Source: Akkermansiaceae bacterium (GTDB taxonomy: Bacteria; Verrucomicrobiota; Verrucomicrobiia; Verrucomicrobiales; Akkermansiaceae). Taken from it: a stretch of 11,966 nt of DNA. The notes beneath the pieces were generated by a model. That model saw nothing but the letters and a program-made list of their open reading frames with translations, did no database searches and had not been told where the DNA came from. Positions 1 to 6,519 of the stretch are shown one piece after another. The DNA lies in the NCBI GenBank assembly GCA_025457805.1, contig JALOTR010000021.1, forward strand, positions 1 through 11,966, in the 5' to 3' direction. The first letter of the stretch is position 1. Every line of letters begins with the position of its first letter. The translations under genes were made by a program, and so were the position numbers.

Positions 1-2
1 CG

Positions 3-893
3 GACTTTTGCGGCGATCCATGCGTTTCCTTCCTCGATCTCAATACCGGCAAGGTCGTTTCACCGGACGAGGATGAGGAAGCCGATTCGATGTTTGGCGA
101 CGCCAACCTTCTCTTTTTGAACCCCGACATTTTCGAGGATTTGTTCTATGGGTCGCTCGATGAATTTGTGGGTTCCCTCCCGGATGATACCCTGCGGAGG
201 CAACTCGAAAAAGCGATCCGTGGCAAAGGGGCGTTCCGGCGCTTCAAGGACATCGTATTCGGCGGCGGCAACGTCGAGTTGAAGCATCGCTGGGAATGGT
301 TTGAAATCAGCCGCCGCCGCAAGCGCATCGTGGAGTGGCTGTGCGACATGAACGTCGAGCCGGATTGGGGCCGGGATATCTTCGAGGCACCGCCGCTGCC
401 AAACAAACGCGCCGATCTTCTCTGTGCGGTGCTCGCCTTCGTCGAGAAAGCCATCCAACTTCCCGGCGTGCGGCGCATCGCCCTGCTCGGCTCGCTCGCC
501 ACGCCCAAGGCCATCCCCAAGGACGTCGATCTGCTCGTCGAGGTGGAGGAAACCATGCCGCTAGAACCACTCGCCCGCCTCAAGCGCCGCTTGTCCGGAG
601 CGACCATGGCCACCGGCGACGGCTGTGGGGCCGATGTGTTTCTTTGCAACTCCCAGCACGAATATCTTGGCCGCATTTGCTCGTGGAAACAATGCGCCTC
701 TGGTTTCCGCCAGGCTTGTCAGGCACAACATTGTGGCAAGCGGACCTTCCTTTGCGACGATCTCCAAGACATCCGCCTCGACCCCACACTCGTCGCCGCA
801 GCCCCGCTCGAACTCTGGCCGGAAATCATCGCCCGCAACGAGATCCCGGACGATGTGCAAAGGTTGCTTGTGGAACCCTTGTGGGGAATATGA
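3..893 (+). CDS. UPF0158-nucleotidyltransferase fusion protein (5' end outside window)
   Basis: The reading frame is open from the first bases of the window, so the N-terminus is missing; the ATG at 90 lies inside the conserved part and is unlikely to be the start. The N-terminal half resembles the uncharacterised UPF0158 family: an acidic, LDLNTGKVV-like segment at 36-62, then GKGAFRRFKD (about 222-251) and a WEWFEISRRRKRIVEWL helix. The second half looks like a minimal nucleotidyltransferase: LLGSLA (483-500), then DVDLLV with two acidic residues (522-530), the usual GS...DxD layout for nucleotide and metal binding. It is followed by four cysteines spaced CX4C-X7-CX4C (678-734), a possible zinc site, and an LELWPEIIAR segment. 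Substrate is unknown; related stand-alone domains are often grouped with antitoxin- or aminoglycoside-type nucleotidyltransferases. Family assignments are from memory of motifs. The next gene starts 31 bases downstream on the same strand. Confidence 0.75.
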   Translation, partial: DFCGDPCVSFLDLNTGKVVSPDEDEEADSMFGDANLLFLNPDIFEDLFYGSLDEFVGSLPDDTLRRQLEKAIRGKGAFRRFKDIVFGGGNVELKHRWEWFEISRRRKRIVEWLCDMNVEPDWGRDIFEAPPLPNKRADLLCAVLAFVEKAIQLPGVRRIALLGSLATPKAIPKDVDLLVEVEETMPLEPLARLKRRLSGATMATGDGCGADVFLCNSQHEYLGRICSWKQCASGFRQACQAQHCGKRTFLCDDLQDIRLDPTLVAAAPLELWPEIIARNEIPDDVQRLLVEPLWGI

Positions 894-924
894 AAAACCA
901 CGGTCACTAAACCTTCTCCCGCCT

Positions 925-1239
925 ATGGACATTCCCCGCCTCAATCCTCCTCCCGAGGGAGAAACCCTAAAAGGTTGGTGTCTCTATCAGGATGATCGCT
1001 GGGATGGTCCCGTGCCGCACGATTGGGACGAACACGGTTGGTTCGTCTATCCAGACCGGGCCACGGCTTTCATCGGCTTGGCACGCGAACTCCGAAGGCG
1101 TTGCGATCTTTTCGACGCCGGGCGCTTGCATGGCGAAGGGCTCGTTTGCACTTGGTATCCCGTCGAAGTCACCTACTTGCCAGACGGATGCGTTCGGGAT
1201 GAAACGAAAGCGGAGTTCGAACCCGGAAAACCCTGGTGA
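925..1239 (+). CDS. Hypothetical 104-residue protein
   Basis: I do not recognise this protein. It starts at ATG 925 (MDIPRLNPPPEGE...) and ends at TGA 1237-1239. It is acidic and aromatic-rich, with five Trp, including a WDGPVPHDWDEHGWFVYPD segment, and has no signal peptide, membrane segment or obvious catalytic motif. It looks like a small soluble globular protein. An upstream in-frame extension is open, but it overlaps the nucleotidyltransferase gene and reads as low-complexity shadow, so ATG 925 is preferred; no convincing ribosome-binding site is visible. It follows the nucleotidyltransferase gene by 31 bases and its stop overlaps the GTG start of the hsdM remnant as GTGA. All three could therefore be co-transcribed, although the hsdM start itself is doubtful. 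Confidence 0.5.
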   Translation: MDIPRLNPPPEGETLKGWCLYQDDRWDGPVPHDWDEHGWFVYPDRATAFIGLARELRRRCDLFDAGRLHGEGLVCTWYPVEVTYLPDGCVRDETKAEFEPGKPW

Positions 1240-2702
1240 TCTGTCGCCCTGCGAGTAGCAACTATTCCCCTGTCCGATGCGATACCGGGGCCGGTGATCA
1301 CGATTGCACTGCTTATGGGATTCTGGCTGACTCCCACTCATCCAATGACCCCAGCGAATTCGACTCTATCACCAAGCTCGAAGCCGACCTTTGGTCTGCC
1401 GCCGACAACCTCCGCGCGAATTCCAAGTTGACCTCTTCCGAATACTGCATGCCGGTCCTAGGCATCATTTTCCTGCGCCATGCCGCGAACCGATACGAAA
1501 CGGCGCTGAAGCAGATCCAGTCCGATCAGGCCTCCGGGAAAATGCCCAAGCGCAAGCTGGTGAAGGCGGACTTCATCAAGCGCCGCGCCCTGATGCTGCC
1601 CGAGGAGGCCCGCTATGGGCACTTGCTCGGGCTGGCTGGAAACCAGCAGCTCGGCGAGAAACTCGTGGAGGCCATGAACGCCATCGAGCCGGATCACGGC
1701 GTTGTCGCAGACCTCGCCTGCGGCTCTGCCGGGATGTTCGTGCAGAGCAGCCACTTCATCGAGGATCATGGCGGGCGCACCATGGACAAGGTGACCTTCT
1801 ACGGTCAGGAGAAAACGGCCACCACCATCCGGCTGGCGAAGATGAACCTCGCCGTCCACGGGCTGGAGGGCGACATCCGCGAGGCCAATACCTTTTACGA
1901 AGACGTCCACGAACTCGCTGATGGCCGCTCGCTGTGGGGAAACTGCGATTTCATCATGGCCAATCCACCCTTCAATGTGGACATGGTGGATTCCACCAAG
2001 ATCAAGGGCGACCGACGCCTGCCCTTTGGCCTGCCGGGGGTGAACAAGGACAAGAAGGTCTCCAACGGCAACTACCTCTGGATCTCTTATTTCCACAGCT
2101 GCCTGAGCAAAACCGGGCGCTCGGGCTTCGTCATGTCCTCCCAGGCTTCCAGCGCGGGCCACGGCGAGGAGGAGGTCCGGCGCAAGTTGGTGGAAACCGG
2201 CGACGTGGATGTGATGGTCTCCGTCCGTTCGAACTTCTTCTACACCAGGACGGTTCCATGTGAGTTGTGGTTTTTTGACAAAGGGAAACCGTCCCCCTCA
2301 CCCCCAACCCCTCTCCCAGAAGGAGAGGGGAGCAAGAAATCGCATTTCCGTGGCGGTTACGATTTCTCTGGGCTGGTGGCACAGGCTCGGGAATTGCGGA
2401 AGAAGCAAACCCCTGCGGAAGAGTTGCTTTGGCAATTGCTCAGAAACCGCCAAATTGCCGACCTGAAAATCCGCCGCCAGCATCAGATTGGGGATTACAT
2501 CACCGACTTCTACTGCCACGAACGCAAGCTAGTCATCGAACTCGATGGCGAAATTCACGAGACACCCGCAAAGAAGAAGTCCGACATCAAGCCCCCTCAT
2601 GATCCGACCTCACGATTCCGCCCAAGGTGGCCAAGCGCCATTCGATCCGAAGTCACTATTCCTGCACATGGAGCGTTCGCGCCGCAAGGTTCCTCCCGGT
2701 GA
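1236..2702 (+). CDS. hsdM: Degraded type I methyltransferase HsdM, fused in frame to a DUF559 nuclease
   Basis: Codons about 29-352 match a type I DNA N6-adenine methyltransferase subunit: a SITKLEADLWSAADNLR start, the SAM motif I DLACGSAGMF (D at codon 159) and the catalytic NPPF (N at codon 243). Two lesions are visible. First, EAMNAIE runs straight into PDHGVVADLACG; family members carry roughly 80 extra residues here, including the GGEFFTP element of the SAM site, so an in-frame deletion is inferred. Second, after ELWFFDKGKP the methyltransferase ends and a PLPEGEG-type linker plus a DUF559 domain (codons about 375-450) follows; past codon 450 the frame reads into the next gene's upstream DNA. 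Normal HsdM is much longer at the C-terminus. The only canonical start before the conserved region is GTG 1236, and codons 1-28 look non-homologous, so the true start may be lost. Methylation activity is unlikely. Confidence 0.8.
   Translation: MICRPASSNYSPVRCDTGAGDHDCTAYGILADSHSSNDPSEFDSITKLEADLWSAADNLRANSKLTSSEYCMPVLGIIFLRHAANRYETALKQIQSDQASGKMPKRKLVKADFIKRRALMLPEEARYGHLLGLAGNQQLGEKLVEAMNAIEPDHGVVADLACGSAGMFVQSSHFIEDHGGRTMDKVTFYGQEKTATTIRLAKMNLAVHGLEGDIREANTFYEDVHELADGRSLWGNCDFIMANPPFNVDMVDSTKIKGDRRLPFGLPGVNKDKKVSNGNYLWISYFHSCLSKTGRSGFVMSSQASSAGHGEEEVRRKLVETGDVDVMVSVRSNFFYTRTVPCELWFFDKGKPSPSPPTPLPEGEGSKKSHFRGGYDFSGLVAQARELRKKQTPAEELLWQLLRNRQIADLKIRRQHQIGDYITDFYCHERKLVIELDGEIHETPAKKKSDIKPPHDPTSRFRPRWPSAIRSEVTIPAHGAFAPQGSSR
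2290..2583 (+). mobile_element. DUF559 (Vsr-like endonuclease) cassette with PLPEGEG repeat inserted in hsdM
   Basis: Directly after the last hsdM-like codons comes a linker reading SPSPPTPLPEGEGSK, a peptide produced by a dispersed hairpin repeat seen in many bacterial genomes. It is followed by a DUF559 domain: ARELRKKQTPAEELLWQLLR, a RRQHQIG turn, then DYITDFYC and VIELDGEIH, which carry the acidic residues expected of the PD-(D/E)XK/Vsr-like fold. Homology stops at KKKSD (about 2583); the usual last helix (VLRFxN...) is missing, so the nuclease is C-terminally truncated. DUF559 genes with this linker are known to sit in many copies in some genomes. That the cassette is mobile is inference; edges are approximate. 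Confidence 0.6.
2308..2330. repeat. GC-rich hairpin of the PLPEGEG-type dispersed repeat
   Basis: CCCCTCTCC (2308-2316) and GGAGAGGGG (2322-2330) form a perfect 9-bp stem with a 5-base loop. The repeat stays open in the coding frame, encoding PLPEGEG, and marks the left edge of the DUF559 insertion. Confidence 0.75.
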
Positions 2703-3444
2703 CATCGGCGAGTCGCAGGAATGTTATTACGATGCGATGGAAGCCGGGTCCGAGATCGAGGCCTATCGCTTGTTATCACGAGCGCTGGAGCTGGATCCCG
2801 GCAACACGGACGCTTGGTTGTTGATGTTGAGTTATTACCCGCCGCAATCCGCGGATGAGGAGATCGAAACCCTGCGCAAGCTCGTTGCAACCGCGGAAGA
2901 ACGCCTTGGCGAAAAGGCCTTCAAGGAATTTGCCGGGCATTTCTGGGGCTTTCACGAATCCCGCCCCTACATGCGGGCCCGCGCGGCTCTTGCCGATGCG
3001 CTGCACCGCGCCGGACGGGTCGAGTCCGCATCCGCCGAAGTGGCAGCCATGCTGGAGCTGAACCCCGGCGACAACCAAGGCCTTCGCTACCGCCTGCTCG
3101 CCTGCCATCTGGCGCTCGGCAAGATGGGTGACGCCAGGAAGCTGTTCGACCGCTACCCGGATGAGTTCGATTTCAACACCGTCTTCGCCTGGGCCAAGGT
3201 GCTCGAACGGTTTCTGGCAGGAAATCCGGAAGAGGCCGCGCAAGCCGTGGCCTCCGCGCAAAAGCAGAATCCGGCATCGCAAGCCTACGTCCTCGGCCAC
3301 CGCAAGGTCCCGAAGAACCCGCCGGATTCCTATTCGCCCGGAAGCAAGGAAGAAGCCATGTGTTTCGCCGCCGATCTTCAAACCGCCTGGAACGCTCATC
3401 CCTCCGCCAAGAAGTGGCTCGCCTCGCTGAATCCAAAGAAGTGA
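2599..3444 (+). CDS. TPR-repeat protein, ST7-like
   Basis: A soluble helical-repeat protein. Visible TPR-like units include EAYRLLSRALELDPGNTDAWLLML and RVESASAEVAAMLELNPGDNQGLRYRLLACHLALGKMGDARKLF. The HFWGFHESRPYMRARAALAD and NPGDNQGLRY segments are, from memory, the signature of bacterial TPR proteins grouped with the eukaryotic ST7 family; no enzymatic motif is seen and the role is presumably protein-protein contact. The start is uncertain. ATG 2599 is used, but ATG 2668 (MERSRRKVPPGD...) is equally reasonable, and the frame is open further upstream to 2545 across the DUF559 cassette, where homology is not expected. No clear ribosome-binding site precedes any of them. The junction with the nuclease cassette just upstream means promoter and N-terminus could have been replaced. 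It sits where hsdS would be expected but has no resemblance to a specificity subunit. It faces the kinase-like gene tail to tail, 48 bases apart. Confidence 0.7.
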   Translation: MIRPHDSAQGGQAPFDPKSLFLHMERSRRKVPPGDIGESQECYYDAMEAGSEIEAYRLLSRALELDPGNTDAWLLMLSYYPPQSADEEIETLRKLVATAEERLGEKAFKEFAGHFWGFHESRPYMRARAALADALHRAGRVESASAEVAAMLELNPGDNQGLRYRLLACHLALGKMGDARKLFDRYPDEFDFNTVFAWAKVLERFLAGNPEEAAQAVASAQKQNPASQAYVLGHRKVPKNPPDSYSPGSKEEAMCFAADLQTAWNAHPSAKKWLASLNPKK

Positions 3445-3492
3445 TTAGCGGGTGATCGAGGTGTGAAAAACGCCATCACGATTCGTTAGAGT

Positions 3493-4233
3493 TCACTTGT
3501 CGAAGAAAGCGCGCTTGCCCTGCGGCAATTTCACCGGGATGCAATCCACCGGCACCACCAGACCGGATTCCGTTACGAAGACATTGGCCGGGCGCATGTC
3601 GAAGACCACGGCGTCATCCCGGACAAACGCATAGGAATCCTCGTAACCAATTCCGTGGTTGTGCCTCAGCTTGGTGAAGCCCAGTTCATCGACCATCAGG
3701 CGGATGATTTCCTCCCACCGGGCAGGCCTGCCCCTCACGATGTTCTGGCGCGTGATGATTCTGCGGTTTCCCGCATCGCCGCCCAATCCGACAAACCGGA
3801 TGGCGAATCCGAAAATCCCATCCTGAAGGGCCAGGCGATTCAAATAGTCCACAGGAAATGCTGGAGCCATCCGCGGCGTTCCAATGTCGAAATCGACGAC
3901 ATAGGCGGCTCTGCCGGGTTTCGTGAACTTGAGAATCGTGCCAGTGACAGGATCCGGAAGCACATCGTGTTCGACGCCCCCGGTCACGGTCGGCCGCAAA
4001 CCGTCATGAAGAAAACCCTGCCTTATGGCTTCGTTTTCGAGTATCCCGAAGTGGATTTGGATGGAATCGGGATCAGCTTCGTCCCCATCGACCGTTCCAT
4101 CTGCCGATAAAACTCGGCGGAGGTCATGGATGACGGCTTCGAGAGTTCGGTCCTGACCCGGTTGTGGTAGGCCCGGACTCTCTGGTGTTGGATTTCGTTC
4201 GAATTCATCTGACAACACACAAAGCTTAGCCAA
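3493..4233 (-). CDS. Kinase-like domain protein of the polyvalent-protein type
   Basis: The 246-residue product resembles the atypical kinase domain found in phage and conjugative-element polyvalent proteins (Kinase-PolyVal-like). Visible elements are a glycine turn TGGVEHDV (residues 84-91), a lysine in ILKFTKPGR (K102), a middle segment LNRLALQDGIFG, IITRQNIVRG, then DMRPANV (D212, N217; catalytic-loop-like) and VPVD (D230; metal-binding-like). Phosphotransfer is not proven; the family is defined by remote similarity. The start is weak: TTG 4233 is the first usable start codon, yet the frame stays open up to a stop at 4354-4356 and the upstream codons (AEVKYLESLAAEKFNLEKIGRLAK) read like real helix. 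This could be the 3' remnant of a longer gene whose front was lost. It is divergent from hsdR and convergent with the TPR gene, isolated from any recognisable phage genes. Confidence 0.6.
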   Translation of the reverse strand: MAKLCVLSDEFERNPTPESPGLPQPGQDRTLEAVIHDLRRVLSADGTVDGDEADPDSIQIHFGILENEAIRQGFLHDGLRPTVTGGVEHDVLPDPVTGTILKFTKPGRAAYVVDFDIGTPRMAPAFPVDYLNRLALQDGIFGFAIRFVGLGGDAGNRRIITRQNIVRGRPARWEEIIRLMVDELGFTKLRHNHGIGYEDSYAFVRDDAVVFDMRPANVFVTESGLVVPVDCIPVKLPQGKRAFFDK

Positions 4234-4461
4234 TCGCCCGATTTTCTCAAGGTTGAACTTTTCGGCTGCAAGCGATTCAAGGTATTTTACCTCAGCGTCC
4301 GGATACGAGCCCCTGTCCGGCCGAGAATTCGAGCCGTTGGTGAAGTGACAAGCTCAACCTCGGGTGCTGCCGATTGAGTGCCATCCAAAAACATGCTGGC
4401 AGATGGTCCGGCCTTGGGCTATCAACATGGGTGTCTAACACGTGACGCCGGTTCTCCACCC

Positions 4462-4665
4462 ATGGCTCATACCAACATCAATTCGGAAGATCGGCTGGTC
4501 CAGGCGACCTTTGCCGCACATCTGGCAGGCGAGTTGGGCTGGGAGAGCATCTATGCCTACAATCAGGAGGATTTCGGCAACGGAAGCCTCTTGGGGCGCA
4601 CGGATGATCGTGAAGTGGTGTTGAAGCGGGATCTCCGCGCAGCGGTGGGACGGCTGAATCCCTAG
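4462..4665 (+). CDS. HsdR N-terminal fragment, ending at the in-frame TAG
   Basis: 67 residues from ATG 4462 to the amber codon 4663-4665. It contains the conserved HsdR opening (NINSEDRLVQATFAAHL, LGRTDDREVVLKRDLRAAVGRLNP). The next codons in the same frame continue the homology, so the stop is a point mutation and not a true gene end. The frame is open upstream to 4378, but that stretch (MPSKNMLADGP...) does not look like HsdR. Confidence 0.7.
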   Translation: MAHTNINSEDRLVQATFAAHLAGELGWESIYAYNQEDFGNGSLLGRTDDREVVLKRDLRAAVGRLNP

Positions 4666-4680
4666 CTGCCCGCAAGCGCA

Positions 4681-6519
4681 TTGGACGAAGCGGTGGCTAA
4701 GATGAGTGCGCATGACTTCTCCCGCTCGATCCTCCAGCACAACCAGCAGTTTCATGATTGGATGAGGAATGGCGTGCCAGTGGACTATCGGGATGCTTCG
4801 GGTAGCAAGCGTTCGGCCCGGGTGCAGGTGATCGATTTCGAGAACAAGGTGGGTGCGGACGGAACTCCGAACAATCGCTTCCTAACAGTGCGGGAACTTT
4901 GGATCAAGGGGCTGCGGGCACCGGGATACCGCCGCCGGGCGGATCTGGTATGTTTCATCAATGGCTTGCCGGTAGTATTCATCGAGCTGAAGGCGGTTTA
5001 TTTGAATATCCGTGCCGGGTTCGACGGGAACCTGGCGGATTACCGTGATGAGAACTGCATTGCCCATGCCTTCCACCACAACGCGTTCCTGATCGTCAGC
5101 AACGGTGATGCGGCGCGCTACGGTTCAATCACGAGCAGTTGGGAACATTTTTACGAATGGAAGCGTCTCAAGGAAAGTGATGCCGGAGATGTTTCTGCCA
5201 AGGTGCTTCTGAATGGCATGCTCGCCCATGAGCGACTGCTTGATTTGTTGGAGAATTTCATCCTGTTCGATCAGAGCAAACCCGGAAAGACGCGAAAGGT
5301 AGTTGGCAGAAATCATCAGGTGCTGGGAGTGAATCAGGCTGTCGCCTCGGTGGTGAAGCAGGAGGAGTTGAAGCTCCGCTTTCCACCGGGCGAACGCATG
5401 GTCAAGCGTCTGGCGGAGCGCACTCCGCAGTCCAAGGCGGCGGAAGGACTGCCGGAAGGAGATGGCTTGTATGCCCTGGCGTTGCGCAAGCAGGCCTTGG
5501 AAAAGGAAGGTGATGCGTTTCTTGAACTGGTGGAGCCGGTTCATCCGGAACTCGGAAAGCTCGGAGTCTTCTGGCAGACTCAGGGTAGTGGAAAGTCCTA
5601 TTCGATGGTCTTTTTCGCCGAGAAAGTCCGGCGGCGGATTTCGAAGAAGTTCTCCTTTGTCTTCATGACGGACCGAAAGGATCTGGATGACCAGATTTAT
5701 GCGACCTTCGTGGGATGCGGTGCAGCGCCGGAAGGCACGCCCAGAGCAAGATCCGGTGATGATCTCGAACGGCATCTCAAGGGCAATTCGCCCTATGTTT
5801 TCAGCCTGATCCACAAGTTCAACAAGACCGTCGATCCGCGCCATCCCTACAGCGAACGCGATGACATCATCATCATTTCCGATGAGGCTCACCGCACCCA
5901 ATCCGGCAAGCTGGCGCTGAACATGCGGCTGGCGCTGCCGAATGCCTCGTTTCTCGGTTTCACGGGCACGCCTCTGTTCAGTTATGACCAGATCACCAAA
6001 CGAATCTTCGGAGACTATGTCTCGCGCTATGACTTCAAACGGTCCGAAGAGGATGGGGCGACTGTCAAACTGGTTTATGAAAATCGCGGCGAGAAACTGA
6101 AAGTCGCCCGTCTCGATCTGAACGACTGTGTTGCGGCAGCCATCGAAGCTACCGATCTCGATTCCGATCAGGAAGCGCACTTGGAGAAGTTGTTGGGCAA
6201 GGACTATGAGGTGATCACGTCGCACCGGCGTTTGAACAAGATCGCACGGGACTTCGTGGAATATGCTTCCGGTCGGTGGGAATCCGGCAAAGCGATGTTG
6301 GTGTGTGTGGACAAGGTGACTTGCGCGCGAATGTGGAAGCGGATTGAGCGCATGCCTTTCAACACTCTACATCGACAAGCCGATGCGTGCGCACACACTG
6401 ATGCAGGCTATTGCCCGCGCCAATCGGATCTATCCCGGCAAAGACTTCGGTCTCATCGTGGATTACAATGGAATGCTGAAAAGCCTTCGCGCTGCATTTG
6501 CTCAGTATGCGCTGGGTGA
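4681..6519 (+). CDS. HsdR central fragment: nuclease and first helicase lobe
   Basis: Same frame as the N-terminal fragment. The first usable start after the TAG is TTG 4681, so translation could only resume by reinitiation or amber suppression. It carries the PD-(D/E)XK nuclease (D88, E102-x-K104 counted from 4681) and the RecA1 lobe with Walker A, DEAH and GFTGTPL. Homology ends at MWKRIE (about 6345). The last 55 or so codons (RMPFNTLHRQADACAHTDAG...) are an out-of-frame reading of downstream hsdR sequence. Confidence 0.75.
   Translation: MDEAVAKMSAHDFSRSILQHNQQFHDWMRNGVPVDYRDASGSKRSARVQVIDFENKVGADGTPNNRFLTVRELWIKGLRAPGYRRRADLVCFINGLPVVFIELKAVYLNIRAGFDGNLADYRDENCIAHAFHHNAFLIVSNGDAARYGSITSSWEHFYEWKRLKESDAGDVSAKVLLNGMLAHERLLDLLENFILFDQSKPGKTRKVVGRNHQVLGVNQAVASVVKQEELKLRFPPGERMVKRLAERTPQSKAAEGLPEGDGLYALALRKQALEKEGDAFLELVEPVHPELGKLGVFWQTQGSGKSYSMVFFAEKVRRRISKKFSFVFMTDRKDLDDQIYATFVGCGAAPEGTPRARSGDDLERHLKGNSPYVFSLIHKFNKTVDPRHPYSERDDIIIISDEAHRTQSGKLALNMRLALPNASFLGFTGTPLFSYDQITKRIFGDYVSRYDFKRSEEDGATVKLVYENRGEKLKVARLDLNDCVAAAIEATDLDSDQEAHLEKLLGKDYEVITSHRRLNKIARDFVEYASGRWESGKAMLVCVDKVTCARMWKRIERMPFNTLHRQADACAHTDAGYCPRQSDLSRQRLRSHRGLQWNAEKPSRCICSVCAG

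Noticed and set aside
1240..1326. A hidden small gene or ATG start for hsdM between the orphan ORF and the methyltransferase
   Set aside because: The only in-frame canonical start is GTG 1236; ATG at about 1315 is in another frame and short. No RNA fold or repeat stands out.
1458..2162. 234-codon minus-strand frame opposite hsdM
   Set aside because: Antisense to conserved methyltransferase sequence including DLACGSAGMF and NPPF; no independent support.
3445..3492. Bidirectional terminator between the convergent TPR and kinase-like genes
   Set aside because: Only a weak GTGAT...ATCAC pairing is visible, with no T-tract or GC-rich stem.
4023..4280. Alternative minus-strand frame (SAEFYRQMERSMGTKL...) as the true N-terminus of the kinase-like gene after a frameshift
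   Set aside because: The main frame stays open and protein-like through the same stretch up to 4353, so a frameshift is not needed. I could not decide firmly between them by eye.
5125..6225. Long minus-strand open frame (366 codons) opposite hsdR
   Set aside because: It lies entirely antisense to conserved HsdR nuclease and helicase motifs; its product has no recognisable family and looks like codon-bias shadow.
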